Assembly (NCBI GenBank): GCA_012932865.1
Contig: SAXG01000040.1
Span: 248,001-312,000, forward strand
Length of the DNA stretch: 64,000 bases
Source: Amylostereum areolatum
Taxonomy: Eukaryota; Basidiomycota; Agaricomycetes; Russulales; Stereaceae
Direction of reading: 5' to 3'
In this document: positions 31,638 through 43,387 of the stretch, one piece after another
How the letters are laid out: each line of letters opens with the position of its first letter
Position numbering within the stretch: the first letter of the stretch is position 1
Notes under the pieces: generated by a model
Database searches by the model: none
Told to the model about the DNA's origin: nothing
What the model saw: only the letters and a program-made list of their open reading frames with translations
Program-made: the position numbers and the translations under genes

Positions 31638-33356
31638 GTGTCGTCCACTTACGGCTTACGCCCCCGTAGTCCCCATCCCCTCCCCCGAGGAATCACCGAA
31701 GAATACCTCCGAAGGGAACGGAGATTTCTTTACTTCATCCACTTAGAAGGAGACGAAGAAGAAGAACAAGTCTACTTTGTTGACGGAGAGTGGTGTGCCG
31801 ACGAAGAAGGAAATCAAGCCCTCACCGAAGAACACCTCGCCCTCATCGCCCTAGATTACGACCGACGTGAAGAACATCTGAGGAACCAACCTCCCCCCGC
31901 ACCACCCCCACCCCCACCATATAACCCACCACCTCGAACCTTCCAAGTCCAAACCCACACCGGACCCCTACGACCCCGCTCCCCCCCCTCGTCCGCCTGG
32001 AAAAGAAGACAAGCCATGGCCGCCACTGTCCTCAACCGCCGCGCGGCCGATCAAACCAACTGCCCCGCCAACATCGCCGCATTCGCCCCCGTCATCGGAA
32101 ATACCCGCTACGCTTTCCTTAATGGAATAGCGTACGAAGTCGCCAAATTCGAATTCACCGACGACCCATTAAATGGAACCCAATGGGCCTATGTCGACGC
32201 CGGAAACTGGCACGCCTTCAGTAACCTAATCATTGCCGCATTCACTCCCGCCGCCCCAGGAGCGCCGGCAGCCGCTACCGCTAAACGAAAAATCCACGCC
32301 GCCAAACCCCGGGAGTACAGCGGAAAACGTTCTGAATACGCGGACTTCAAACATGAAGTCACCAGTTACATCGAAGCAGCCCCCCAAGACTTCATCAGTG
32401 AAATCGACCAAGTCCGCTTCATCCTCAGTTACATGAGGGAAGGCGCCGCCAAGGAATGGGCGCGCAACTTTAAAGACGCCAATATCCTCACCGCCGGAAC
32501 CACAGTCACCATGGCCAACTTCATCACCGCCCTTGACGCCTCCTTCGTCAGCACCTCGGATCAGCAAGACACGCTCAATGAACTGGATCAGTTCAAAATG
32601 GGGAACAAATCAGCCGATGAATTCTTCGTTAAGTTCGAACAAATTGCGCGACGCGCTAACGTTGTCCCCACCAACGACGACGCCTGGTTCCTTCGTATTC
32701 TCAAAGCCAACATCAAGATAGAGATACTGAAGAACATCTTCCGCAGCCCGCCGGTCCCCACCACATACACCGACTGGAAGAAACGCGTCACCGAGATGGA
32801 CAATGCCTGGCGCGAAATCTCCGAAATGCACCGCGGACACCCCTCCTCCTCCACCCATACCACCTCCAAACCCAAAGACGTCAAAGATGCCACGGGTACC
32901 ATTCATGGAGGCGGTGGACAAGCCATGGACATAGGCGCCGTCGACACCAAGGGACGCTGCTTCAAATGTGGAATGACCAACCACATCTCCAAAGACTGCA
33001 AGGCGTCGGTCGAATACATCCGAAAAAAGTGGGGACGTGATCGCTACAGCACGTCTCCCAATTACAAAGGACCCCGCTCCTCGAATACCCCGCGACCACC
33101 TCCCTTCAAACGCAACCCCAACCAGCAAGCACGGTCCCAGACCACGGAAGAGTTCGCCTCGCCCAAAGAATGGATTAACACTCTAGACGACGAGCAGCGA
33201 AAGATGATCCTCCGCGCTCTGGTGGAAACCGACGGCAAAACCACGCCGACGCCCAAGACGGAAGCAAAGAAGAAGAAGAAGGACAAAGACAAGGTAGTCG
33301 ACGACAGGAGCACCAAGAGCGGTGGATCGGATGCCGACGCGGAGTCGGATTTTTAG
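31638..33356 (+). CDS. gag: E1 Gag
   Basis: Structural protein of the virus-like particle. The frame is open from the TAA at 31634; the first ATG is at 32016 (MAATVLNRRAADQ), so initiation is either there or by readthrough of the upstream stop. The capsid-like core has SGKRSEYADFKHEVTSYI, a retrotransposon Gag block (FILSYMREGAAKEWARNF, DEFFVKFEQIARRA) and one zinc knuckle CFKCGMTNHISKDC. After it come a basic, proline-rich tail, a Lys-rich run and SDF before the stop TAG, which directly follows a T5 run. Confidence 0.92.
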   Translation: MSSTYGLRPRSPHPLPRGITEEYLRRERRFLYFIHLEGDEEEEQVYFVDGEWCADEEGNQALTEEHLALIALDYDRREEHLRNQPPPAPPPPPPYNPPPRTFQVQTHTGPLRPRSPPSSAWKRRQAMAATVLNRRAADQTNCPANIAAFAPVIGNTRYAFLNGIAYEVAKFEFTDDPLNGTQWAYVDAGNWHAFSNLIIAAFTPAAPGAPAAATAKRKIHAAKPREYSGKRSEYADFKHEVTSYIEAAPQDFISEIDQVRFILSYMREGAAKEWARNFKDANILTAGTTVTMANFITALDASFVSTSDQQDTLNELDQFKMGNKSADEFFVKFEQIARRANVVPTNDDAWFLRILKANIKIEILKNIFRSPPVPTTYTDWKKRVTEMDNAWREISEMHRGHPSSSTHTTSKPKDVKDATGTIHGGGGQAMDIGAVDTKGRCFKCGMTNHISKDCKASVEYIRKKWGRDRYSTSPNYKGPRSSNTPRPPPFKRNPNQQARSQTTEEFASPKEWINTLDDEQRKMILRALVETDGKTTPTPKTEAKKKKKDKDKVVDDRSTKSGGSDADAESDF

Positions 33357-33367
33357 AGGGGCGAAGG

Positions 33368-36300
33368 ATGAACACGGCATCCAACGCCTCGAAACCAGTT
33401 TCTCGATGGCCTCTTTCTCGCATTCTATCATCAGGACTCTCTGTACCCTCTCGCTTCCCTGACCCGGATTTCTTCAATCGCTGGCCCCATTCTCGTTTAC
33501 GATCACATGTACATCCCTCACTGGAAAAGGACTCGGTGAAGACCGAGACTACGACGCGCGATGGCTGGGGCGCGTCGCTGAACACAATTAAATCCCCTCC
33601 TCCCCCATATATGTTGCTCCGCACGTCCAACACGACGATAAACTGTAGCCCAGGTGAGAAGCCTGCCCTCAAGAAGGACGAAGAAAGGAAGAAATTCCCG
33701 GTCGGATGGACGGCCTTCAACACCGTCGACTGGGCCGCCCCGAAAATCCTGGATCCAATCAAGCCGCAGACCTTCACATGGCCCGCGTTCAACCCCTTCC
33801 TCCGAGTGCCACCGGTGAAACTCCCTAAGACATCGCGCGCTCATGTGGGCACCATCCATGAGGAGGATACGGATGTCACCCAACCACCTCCCCGAGAGGA
33901 AAAGGGCATAGTTCGACCTCCTCAGGGCGGATACACGCCAGATCCTTCTTGCAAGGTCGGGGACACGAAGCCGGAAAACGGAGACGGGGGTTGCATTGAC
34001 AGGGAAATCCCGGTGGACCCGAGTTTAGCTCGGGACAGGGGAGGCGCGATGGCAGGGGCGCCCCCCACAGGTGTAGATACGTTAGAGCTCTTCACGAGTG
34101 CACTCTTACAGGTACCTGCAACCTTGAGACAGGTACCTGTGGCTCCAGATCTTATACTCCCACTCTCACGAGTATCAGGCACACAGGTACCTGTGGCACG
34201 GATACTCCCACTCGCGGATACACAGGTATGACAAGTACCTGCTGTTCCTAGAAAATATGATATAAGCGGCAGCGGGGGCCTTCTCGGACTCACCTTGGAA
34301 GCTCTGTTAAGCATATTGACACTCCATTTTGAAGGTGAGGATAATGCCAGTAACATTTGGGTACAGGTAAACATGCATCAGGTTATGATACAGTGTACCA
34401 TGCAAGGCTTTCAATCATATATGTGAGGAGAAGAGAGGAAAGGGATGAGAAAGGAGCCACAATGGAAACAACAGTACATAAGGATCTGTAAGAGATAATG
34501 CTTATACCAATCCAATAGCTATTATTTGTAATTATATCAAGATCAACCCTGCCAAAGTATCTGACAGGTATTTGACAGGTACTTGCACAGGTAACCTGTG
34601 AGCTCAAAAGTCATACCTGCACTCTCACGAGTATCAGGCACATGAGTACTCGTATCCGCGGATGGCAATACCCACGGATGTGCCTTACAGGTACTCATAC
34701 AGGTACTCACGAGTATAGCCACTCGTGAAGAGCTCTAAGATACGTCACGAAAATATGCGTTACCAAGAACTGCGCAATGGACCTTGAAACGCTTAAGGGA
34801 AAACAAACCTGAAAGCGCGATCGCAGAACTACGGATATGGACTCATCATAAGCGGCGAGAAGAAGCCACCCACGAAGCCGTTCAAGAGATCGGCCGAATG
34901 GGAGACGAACAAGCGATCCAAGCCTTGCACGAGCTTCACTCACCCATAAGGTTCATACGATCAAACGGACGGCAAGAACAGATCAACGTCCCCATCCGGC
35001 TCCAGTTCGGCCCAAAAACAGTAAACGCCCAGGCCCTAATCGATAGCGGATGTACGGGGTCGTGCATTGACGAAGCCTTCGTCAAAAAACACGACATCCC
35101 TACTAAGAAAACCGCACGACCGATTCCGGTTAAAAACGCAGACGGAACCCACAACTCGGGAGGACCAATAACCGAGTACGTTACGGCGCATGTAACCATT
35201 CACGGACACGAAGAAGACCTTGACTTGGCGGTTTCACACCTCGGAATGAACATCTACATCGGTCACGAATGGCTTCGACAGCACAACCCGTCGATCAATT
35301 GGACAGAAGGGACTATCACGTTCGACAGGTGCCCCCAGGAATGCCAACCCACGAAGTTCAACATCGATGAGAAAGATGAGGAAACACCTAACGAAGTCTA
35401 CCCTCTAGAAGAAGGCGAACAATTATACGCCTTTGACTGGGAAGGTTACCAATCATCGACCTCGCTATACGTCAGGACACTTGCTTCGGACATCGCCATT
35501 GCAGAAAACGCGAAGAAAAAGGCTCAAACCTTCGCGGAACGCGTCCCCTCGGATTATCACGAATTTAAGGACATCTTCGACAAAGACGACTTTGATAAAC
35601 TCCCAAAAAGACGACCTTGGGACCACGCCATCGAACTCAAGCCCGATTTCACACCCGTAGATTGCAAAGTCTACCCATTGACGCTTGACGAGCAAGGGAA
35701 ACTAGATGACTTTCTCGAAGAAAACCTACGCTCCGGACGCATCCGCAACTCAAAATCCCCGATGGCCTCACCGTTTTTCTTCATTAAAAAGAAAGACGGA
35801 TCCCTCCGACCGGTACAAGACTACAGACGGCTTAACGACATGACCATAAAAAATCGTTATCCACTCCCACTCGTACAGGAACTCCTCGACAAGTTAAAAG
35901 GAGCCAAGGTATTTACCAAACTCGACGTACGATGGGGATACAACAACGTCCGTATCAAGGAAGGAGACGAATGGAAAGCCGCATTCCGCACCAACAAGGG
36001 ACTCTTTGAACCAACGGTCATGTTTTTCGGCCTCACGAACTCGCCCGCCACCTTCCAAGCCATGATGAACGACCTCTTCCGAGACCTGATCCATGAAGGC
36101 ATTGTAGTTGTCTACCTCGATGACATCCTGATCTTTACGAAAACGCTTGAACAACACCGACAGGCCGTCAAACAGGTACTCCAAATCCTACGCGACAACA
36201 ACCTGTACCTAAAACCGGAAAAATGCGACTTCGAGCAGGAAGAAATCGAATACCTAGGAATGATCGTAGGACACGGCAAGGTCCGAATGGACCCCGCCAA

Positions 36301-38530
36301 AGTCGCAGCTATTACCAACTGGACCGCCCCCACGACAAAAAAACAATTACAATCATTCCTCGGATTCTGCAACTTCTACAGACGCTTTGTACCGGATTTC
36401 AGTCGAATCGCGCATGACCTAACCAAACTCACGGGTCATACGGACTGGGAATGGACAGGCGCTCAACAAGTGGCCTTCGAAGAGCTCAAACGGCGAATCA
36501 CATCACAACCGGTCCTAGCCATTCCCACGGACAACGAAAAGTTCCGTGTCGAAGCCGACTCATCCGACTACGCCACCGGAGCAGTACTATCGCAGAAGCA
36601 AGCCAACGGCCACTGGCACCCCATTGCCTACTTTTCCAAAGCACTGAGCCCAGCCGAACGCAACTACGAAATCTACGATAAGGAACTGCTAGCGATCATG
36701 TCGGCCCTAGACGAATGGCGACAATACCTTATGGGCGCCCGACAACCATTCGACATATGGACCGATCACCGTAACCTGACCTACTTCCGGAAGGCGCAGA
36801 AACTCAACCGACGACAAGCAAGATGGTTAATGGAGTTACAGGAGTACGACTTCACCCTGACGCATAAAGCCGGCAACCAAATGGGCAAGCCCGACGCCAT
36901 TTCACGACAGGCGGGGCTTAAAAAGGGGGAAAATGACAACAAGGACGTCGTCCTCCTTAAAACCGAGCTGTTCCGTGCACTCAGGACACCCGAAGGATCA
37001 GGAATAATGGTGGATGGACCGGAAAACGCCTTCATCACGCGCATAAAAGGGACAACCAAGCAGGATGACTCAGTAAAAAGAGCGCTAGCCATGAAAGTCA
37101 AGGGATGGAAGGAACAAGAAAACAATCTTTTTACGTTCCAACAACGAATCTACGTACCCCGCGACAAAAAGCTACGCGCAGACATCATCCAGGCTCACCA
37201 TGACGGACCACTCAATGGACACCCAGGTCGCTACAAAACACACGAACTCATCACGCGCAACTATTGGTGGCCGGCAATACGAGACGACGTACGAAAGTAC
37301 GTCGAAGGCTGCGAAACGTGCCAACGGAACAAAATACGCCACGACCAAATAGCCGCCCCGCTGCATCCACACGAGCCTCCCAAGGGACCATGGGAGCACG
37401 TCTCAATCGACTTTGTCATGCCGTTACCCGTCTCAGAAAGATACGACGCCATCTGTAATGTCAACTGCATGGGCACCAAGCAAGTCGTATTCTGGGCCAC
37501 AACCAAAGACCTCACCGAAGACGAATTAGCCAAAGAATTCTTACGCAATGTCGTGCCCCATCATGGTGTCCCGCGAAAGATCGTCAGCGACCGAGGCAGC
37601 GTATTCGTCTCCAAATTCACGAAGGCCTTGTGCGAACAACTAGGAATTGAAGCCAACCCCTCCACGGCGTACCACCCCCAAACCGATGGACAAACCGAAC
37701 GCTCCAATATGACGATGGAAAACTACCTCCGCATCTATGTAAACCATCGTCAGGACGACTGGGCCCATTTCCTACCCCTGGCCATGACCGCGTTCAACAA
37801 TATGACCCATTCATCCATCGGCATGTCCCCTAACTTCGCCAATTACGGTCGCGAACTCTACCTCGGAACAAATCCCCGCCGCGAAACAACCAACCCCACG
37901 GCCAACGAACTCGCCCAACGAATGCGAGACATCTACACCGAAGCACGCTCCGCCCTCAAGACCGCTCAAAATGATCAGAAGCGGTTCTATGATCGTAACA
38001 AAGCCGACCCCGTGGACTACCATGTCGGGGACTTCGTATGGTTAGAAGCCAAAACTCGCGACGGACAGACGGTGATCCATACCGTACGACCAATGCAGAA
38101 ACTAGATGCCAAACGATTCGGGCCGTTCAAAGTTCTGAAAAAGGTTGGGGCATCGGCGTACCATCTTCAACTCCCGAAGACGTGGGGACGTAAACACCCA
38201 GTGTTCAACGAATCCCTCTTATCACCGCACAACGGCCCTGCCTTCGATCAACAGAAAAAAGCACCACCTCCGCCCCCTGACCTTATCCAAGGAGAAGAAT
38301 TCTACGAAGTAGAATCCATCATCGACGTTCGTAGAAAGTCGAAACGCCTCGAATTCCTGGTCCATTGGAAAGGGTACGATCAAAGTGAAGATACCTGGGA
38401 ACCAAAGGCAAATCTGGGGAAAGCCAAGAAACCCCTAGATGACTTCTACCGCCGCCACCCCACCGCCTTAAGACTGCTCAAATGGCTCCTCATACGCCGA
38501 TTACGATCAAAGCCAACCATACGATCATGA
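33368..38530 (+). pseudogene. pol: E1 Pol polyprotein, interrupted by a MITE
   Basis: Pol begins at an ATG 11 nt after the Gag stop, in the -1 frame relative to Gag; this frame is also open across the Gag end. A proline-rich spacer runs to 34081. A 657-bp MITE and its duplicated GATACG then interrupt it, and the same frame resumes at 34739. Domains in order: aspartic protease (DSGCTGSCI, about 35040), reverse transcriptase ([23 protein letters not shown] at about 36112), RNase H ([28 protein letters not shown]), integrase with HHCC zinc finger (GHPGRYKTH..CETCQRNK) and DDE core (SIDFV, SDRGSVF, ERSNMTMENYL), then a C-terminal chromodomain (FYEVESIIDVRRKSKR..HWKGYDQSEDTWEP). The 3.8-kb part from 34739 is otherwise uninterrupted. 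The chromodomain marks a chromovirus, expected to target heterochromatin. Confidence 0.92.
34082..34738. mobile_element. 657-bp MITE nested in E1 pol
   Basis: Ends TTAGAGCTCTTCACGAGTG and CACTCGTGAAGAGCTCTAA form a 19-bp perfect inverted repeat, flanked by the direct repeat GATACG at 34076-34081 and 34739-34744. Inside are many GGTACCTGT/ACAGGTA and CACGAGTA motifs near both ends. It has no coding capacity. Confidence 0.92.
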
Positions 38531-38622
38531 AGGCTGCCCATGAGCGTCTGGACAAACATCTTGTGTGCCGAAGGGTTTATCATCGGGATTCAACGAGGAC
38601 GTTGAATCTAACGAGAAGGTGA

Positions 38623-39106
38623 TGTCATGAACGTTACCATTCCGGACATCTCGGGGACCTCGGGGATAATATCCCAATTCATTTTTATTTTCATTTCCAT
38701 CTGACTACTCATCACTTAGTAACACTCCGTCACTCCGGTGGAGACTCGGCTTATCCTTGCTCCTTCCTGACGTCATGACTCCAGGCTCGTCTTATCATCG
38801 CTTCCTTTGACTCCACATGACATCATAATGCTGCGCATGACATCATGCCGCTCCGGACCCGGCTCATCCTTATTGTCTCGCTTACTGATCCTGCTGCGCA
38901 TATATCTATACTTAGCTCTGCTTACTGACCGCCGTGTGTCGTAGCTTACTAAGTGACTCGGCCTCGTAGTATATAAGGGCTCCGTTCCTCCTGTACATAT
39001 TCCCCATCTCGACCTAGTCAATACCACCGACCTTATCCCTCATCGTCCCTCTTCACTTGTGTCACATGTCGTCGCCTAGTGCTCGTCACTAAGGCCGTTG
39101 CTGACA
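38623..39106 (+). repeat. E1 3' LTR
   Basis: 484 bp, same as the 5' LTR except two C/T differences seen by eye near its 3' end. A short purine-rich stretch (ACGAGAAGG) precedes it and may act as the polypurine tract. Confidence 0.95.
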
Positions 39107-39349
39107 CAGGAGAAGGAATCCAACTGGATATACAAAATGTGTTAAGGAATCCGGCAAATCCGGCGGATCCGGCGGATCCGGCGGATGAGTTCCCAGTAAC
39201 ACCACCGCCCTCCGAAGAGATCAGACACCACCGCGCTCATGCTCGTGCGGGCGCGCCGGGCCGGTCCGATCCCCGGTCGGGTTCGCTGTGGTCGCGGACG
39301 GTGCGTATTGGAAGTGTGTGGAGAAGGGAGGGGGGGGGAGGGCAGTTGG

Positions 39350-40091
39350 AGGACCCCCGAAAATTAGGGGTGATGCCTGATCACCATCCTATGAAATTTT
39401 TGGGATTTTGGACCAAAACTTCTGATTTTTATCCGATGAAAATGGCTGGAGCCATTGAAGGCCTGATTTTTATCCAATTTTCCCAGGGGCTGCTGGGGTG
39501 AGGCCTGATTTTTGTCTGATGATGCTACCAAAAATAGGCTTTTTGGCCTAGGTTTTCTGTCTACTCATGACCTGATTGGTGATTGCTTGCGGCTAGTTTG
39601 AGCGCGGATTGAGTATCAAAGTACAGTTTGTCCACCAAAGCACCAACTATGAGCCCGTAATTCAGCCCTCGTGGGGTGTTGCATGTGGCGGCTGCACCGC
39701 CGCGGCCGCCGAATGCGGCCCGGAGCCGGAACCCATGCCGAGCTTCACCGAGTCACGGCTTCGCACTTCATGGGCACCATTTGGACTCTATACTGTACGA
39801 TATCTGAGCATCTGAGGGTCTGATATACTGAATGTAAGAAGCCTTTCGCATTTCTGAAGCCTTATACACAGTCTCTGAAGAAAATTTGACATTTTGGAGG
39901 CCTGATGTGTCAATCCGACGAAAAAAAGGCCTTTTGGAGGCCTGATCACACATCCGACGAAAACTCCAAAATTTGGCAAAAAAGCAGATTTTATCCGACG
40001 AAATCTGGCCAAATTTCCAAAATCATCCTATGGTCAAGCCTCAGATTTTGAGAAATCTGATTAGGCATCACCCCTAATTTTCGGGGGTCCT
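39350..40091. mobile_element. hAT-like MITE
   Basis: 742 bp with a perfect 8-bp target duplication GCAGTTGG (39342-39349, 40092-40099) and about 28-bp inverted repeats starting AGGACCCCCGAAAATTAGGG. The interior repeats GGCCTGATTTTTATCC and ATCCGACGAAAA-type motifs several times in both orientations, typical of subterminal transposase sites. No ORF. Confidence 0.9.
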
Positions 40092-40099
40092 GCAGTTGG

Positions 40100-40502
40100 G
40101 AGGACGGGCATTGGGCATTTGACGGCGGTAGAATACGGGCGGCTCGTGCGGACTTACTTATGTGCTTTGCTCTACACTGCTTCCTGCGCGCGCATCGCGG
40201 GACATCCCTCCTCGTCAGCTGCACCCGCACCCGCACCCGCGCGGCGTTCTTCTTCCACACTGCCCATCACCGCATCTACGGCCACGCCCGCCTCTACTTA
40301 CTGTTGGACTCCGCCAACATGTCGGAGGAAAAGCAGAAAGAAGGGCGGCTCGGACGGGCTGACGTGCCACTGCCACGGCGGGGAGCAGCGCCGTGATCCA
40401 GATATCCATGTCTTCCGTCCGTCCCTGAGATCTGAGAGCCGGCGCCCACGAGGTTCGCAGATATCGCGCGCCATCGATGGCTGTCGTCGATAGGTACACT
40501 GC
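40100..40502. other. Short GC-rich spacer between mobile elements
   Basis: About 400 bp with no supported gene. It contains two TACTTAC motifs and a CCCGCACCCGCACC microsatellite-like run. Confidence 0.5.
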
Positions 40503-41763
40503 CAGAGGGTCCAGGCTGCTCTGAGTGCACACACTTACTGCATACTCAGAGTGAGCTCATGTTGATACTCAGAGTGCGCGCAGAGCACGCGCAGAGTATC
40601 CTTTTATTTCCGAGCTCGTCACACTTCTCTGGATACGCTCTGAGTGTACGCCGACTTCACATCGGCTGATCCGGCTGGAATGAGTGCTCAGAGTACAAGT
40701 TTAGATCTCGATGGCCGGTCCGGTCGCGGGGCCGCCAGTAATGCACGTGAGAGCAAGGCCAAGTGAGCAGCGTGGATATTTCGCATTTCCTCTTCATCCA
40801 CCTCTCCCTTCAGCCCTCTGGGCTCGCATATGAAGATTTTCATATATGAAATACATGCCTCTCAATTTCTTCAAAAATTTGCGAGCCATGTCGCTCAGCA
40901 TTTCGATTGCTCTCGCGACTTAGAGCTTTTCGCACGGAGGCCAAGGGCGTGGGAAACGTGGCTTCTCCTCGCAGAGTCGCACACCTCACCTGCCTCGCTG
41001 GCAACGCCAATGCCAACAACGACTGACAGTCGATTCTGCTCCCGTGTCCCCCCTTTCCAACCCACAGCTATACGTTTATCGGCTCCTACCCACGTTAGTG
41101 ACTCGCCGCTCGGTTTCCAGGTGAATGAATCGGTCTAATTGTGTCTTATTACTGACTTCAGCCACTTCACCAGTTAAATGAATCCATGCGTACTCATGTC
41201 GGTGCGTGTTATCTACATTGAAAGCCCTCTCACCACTGACCATAGGCCTAGTTTCCTTCATTAGCAACACACGGGCATCTCTTCCGACATGCAGTGGAGC
41301 GATGAGCATCAGTGGGCAGGCTTGTAGAAGGAGTATCTCTCGGCGGCCCCGCCTCTCAAGCATGCTTGCAACGGTGGCCCATTCGTGATATCTCAGAGTA
41401 GCTCATACATTCATGCACGGACGCTCGCTCGCTCGCTCGCTCTCCCTGTCCCTGCTCGCAATAGCGCACATTCTCCCTATAGATTCATAGTTCTATCTGT
41501 ACCATGCAATACAACTTCTGATCTTCTTTGATATCTCCCCCTCCCCCCCTCCCGTGTTGCTGAACTGCAGGCAGTGGGGGCGCATTTTTTAGCTGAATTT
41601 CGGACCCCCTGTCGCATCATCCCACCTGCCTCGGGATCTACGGACCGCCGTCAGGACACTCAGTGCGTGCTCCTAACGTGGATACTTTGAGTGTAAAGCC
41701 GGGAGGACACTCCGAGTGTCCACGCTTAATGTACACTCAGAGCACACTCGGATGACCACTCTG
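40503..41763. mobile_element. Candidate inverted-repeat element with CTCAGAGTG motifs
   Basis: Left end CAGAGGGTCCAGG..GCTCTGAGTGCAC and right end, reverse-complemented, CAGAGTGGTCATCC..GCTCTGAGTGTAC match with small gaps. Near both ends ACTCAGAGTG or CTCCGAGTG motifs occur several times (40545-40700 and 41664-41745). No target duplication was found, so boundaries are tentative. No coding feature inside. Confidence 0.5.
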
Positions 41764-43266
41764 CGCGCAATTAAAAAAAGATTGTCGTTTTGATCACAAG
41801 CCCTCTGGCAGTGTAAGGACCAAGGCGTGGAGAACGGAGGAGACGGCCGAGGGCCGCCCGTCGTCCTCGGCGCGTTCGGGGGACGGTCTTTTCTGGTTCG
41901 TTCGTCGATGTTTTGGAGGGTTCCGGGAGGGCAAGGACACGCATGAAGAACCGGAAGCCATCGACGGACAGAGGGGAGCCCCGTGCGTCGCCGTGGGGAC
42001 GCACGGAAGCAAGCTCGAAGACTGTACCCACCCCCGCCCTCCCCCCAGCTCGTCCCGCCCGCTCGTCCTCGGCCGTGGTCGGGGCTTGAGGCCTTGAGGC
42101 TTTACGCTTGCAAGTGAAGGCGTCGAGGGTGGAGAGGGAGAAAGCGGGCGTCGGGACAGGGATGGGGGAACAGATGCGCACGGGATGACGGACGGAAGCG
42201 CGACCGGCGCCGGCCGCGGGCTCTCATCCACCCACCTTCAACATCGTCTTCGAGCTCCACCGTTCTTCGACGACGTTCGACGAGGGCGGTTCCCGGCTGG
42301 TCCGCGCCACTGTGAGCGATGCGCCGATCCTCGCCGCGCCGTCGTCCCCCACCCACCTGCGTTGCCCGTCTCCATGGTCCGGGCGTCCCAGGCCCTCCTC
42401 CTCTTCCACGCCGCGCGCGTTCTGTCGGGACACGAAAGGCCGGGGGAGCGCGACGGATGCGACGAGGGCGTGGCAGCAGCCCAGTAGGACGGCGGAAAAG
42501 CCTTGGCGAAAGCGATGACGCGGCGGATATGCGAGTCCTCGTGCCGGCGCCGGTGCGGAGAGCAGAAGGGGGCTGGGAAGGAGAAGGAGAAGGAGAACGG
42601 AGGGGGCTCGGGTAGAAGGCCGAAGGCGCGGCGGTCGAGGACGGGTAGGTGTGCCTTGGGGTGAGAGGACGATCGCGAGCGAGCCCGGAAGGAAGCGTCG
42701 GGTTACGATCGCGCGAGGGAGAAAAGAGAGTTGGAACAAAGAGCCTGACCGAATGAGGAAGGCAGGTGTCCATATATGGGTGTTCGGGGACTGCCGATGC
42801 TGTCGCCCCTTCGTCGTCGTCGTCGTCCTCCGTCTTCGTCCTCGACCGTCCACACTCGCGCTTCGTGTCCGGATCTTAAAACGTGCACGGACTGGAAGAG
42901 GAATCGGTGGAGGGTGGAGAGAGCGACAGCAGGTGGGTGGAGGAGGCCAGCGCGGTGGACCAGCATTCATGGCCGAGCAGGGAACCGCGGCCGTTGACGT
43001 CGACGTGGAACGCTGCACATGGAAGGCTCGCCTCCTCTCTATGCCCCCCGCCCAAGGCCTGCCCAGACCACGGCCAAAGACGAACGGGACGGGCTTGGTG
43101 CCAGAGGACGAAGGTGAGCCATGTGCGCATTCCATCTCCCACCGACCCCCGCTCTCCCGCCCACCATCCTCCCTCCGTCCTCCTGCTCGACCGCGCCGCC
43201 CCCCCACGAGTCCACGTCGACCCCAACCCGGATCCGCAGGTGGCATGCCCTCCCCCGCGTCCTCGC
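41764..43266. other. Gene-free GC-rich stretch
   Basis: Long open frames on both strands are Arg/Pro/Ser-rich and lack family features. Nothing was supported apart from the downstream promoter. A CGCT microsatellite lies just upstream, at 41424-41444, inside the candidate element. Confidence 0.45.
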
Positions 43267-43273
43267 TATAAAA
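43267..43273 (+). promoter_or_regulatory. TATA box of secreted-protein gene
   Basis: TATAAAA lies 115 bp upstream of the ATG at 43388, followed by a C/T-rich stretch, a typical fungal strong-promoter arrangement. Confidence 0.75.
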
Positions 43274-43387
43274 CCCCTCGCCGCTCCCCACCTCCCCCCA
43301 TCCGCCGACTCGTCTCCCGAGTCCCCCTCCACTCTCTTTTTTTCCCCGCCCCCACGCTCTCTTCGCATCCAGCTCCACAAACCGACC

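Larger units (their letters stand above)
29924..39106 (+). mobile_element. Complete Ty3/Gypsy chromovirus (element E1)
   Basis: 9,183 bp with 484-bp LTRs (TGTCATGA..TTGCTGACA) and a perfect 5-bp target duplication CAGGA at 29919-29923 and 39107-39111. By eye the LTRs differ at only two positions, so insertion was recent. Order: LTR, about 470-nt leader, upstream ORF, gag, pol (protease, RT, RNase H, integrase, chromodomain), LTR. Pol is interrupted by a MITE at 34082-34738. No clear tRNA primer site starting TGG follows the 5' LTR; the sequence there is TAAGGTCGAGATCT, also present after the E3 LTR. Confidence 0.95.
29172..39212. mobile_element. hAT-like non-autonomous element split by retrotransposon E1
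   Basis: The 8-bp duplication CGAAGAGA occurs at 29164-29171 and 39213-39220. Just inside, the left end reads CAGAAAGGTGATGTTATCGG and the right end, reverse-complemented, GAGGGCGGTGGTGTTACTGG. The inverted similarity continues through TCATCCG and repeated CGGATCC to TTGCCGGAT. Without E1 and its second TSD copy the element is about 853 bp. It has no ORF and is filled with TTAACG palindromes. 8-bp TSDs and YAG-type ends point to the hAT superfamily. Confidence 0.75.

Noticed and set aside
41424..41444. GCTCGCTCGCTCGCTCGCTC as a possible CRISPR-like or telomeric repeat
   Set aside because: Simple 4-bp microsatellite with no spacers and no telomeric TTAGGG units.
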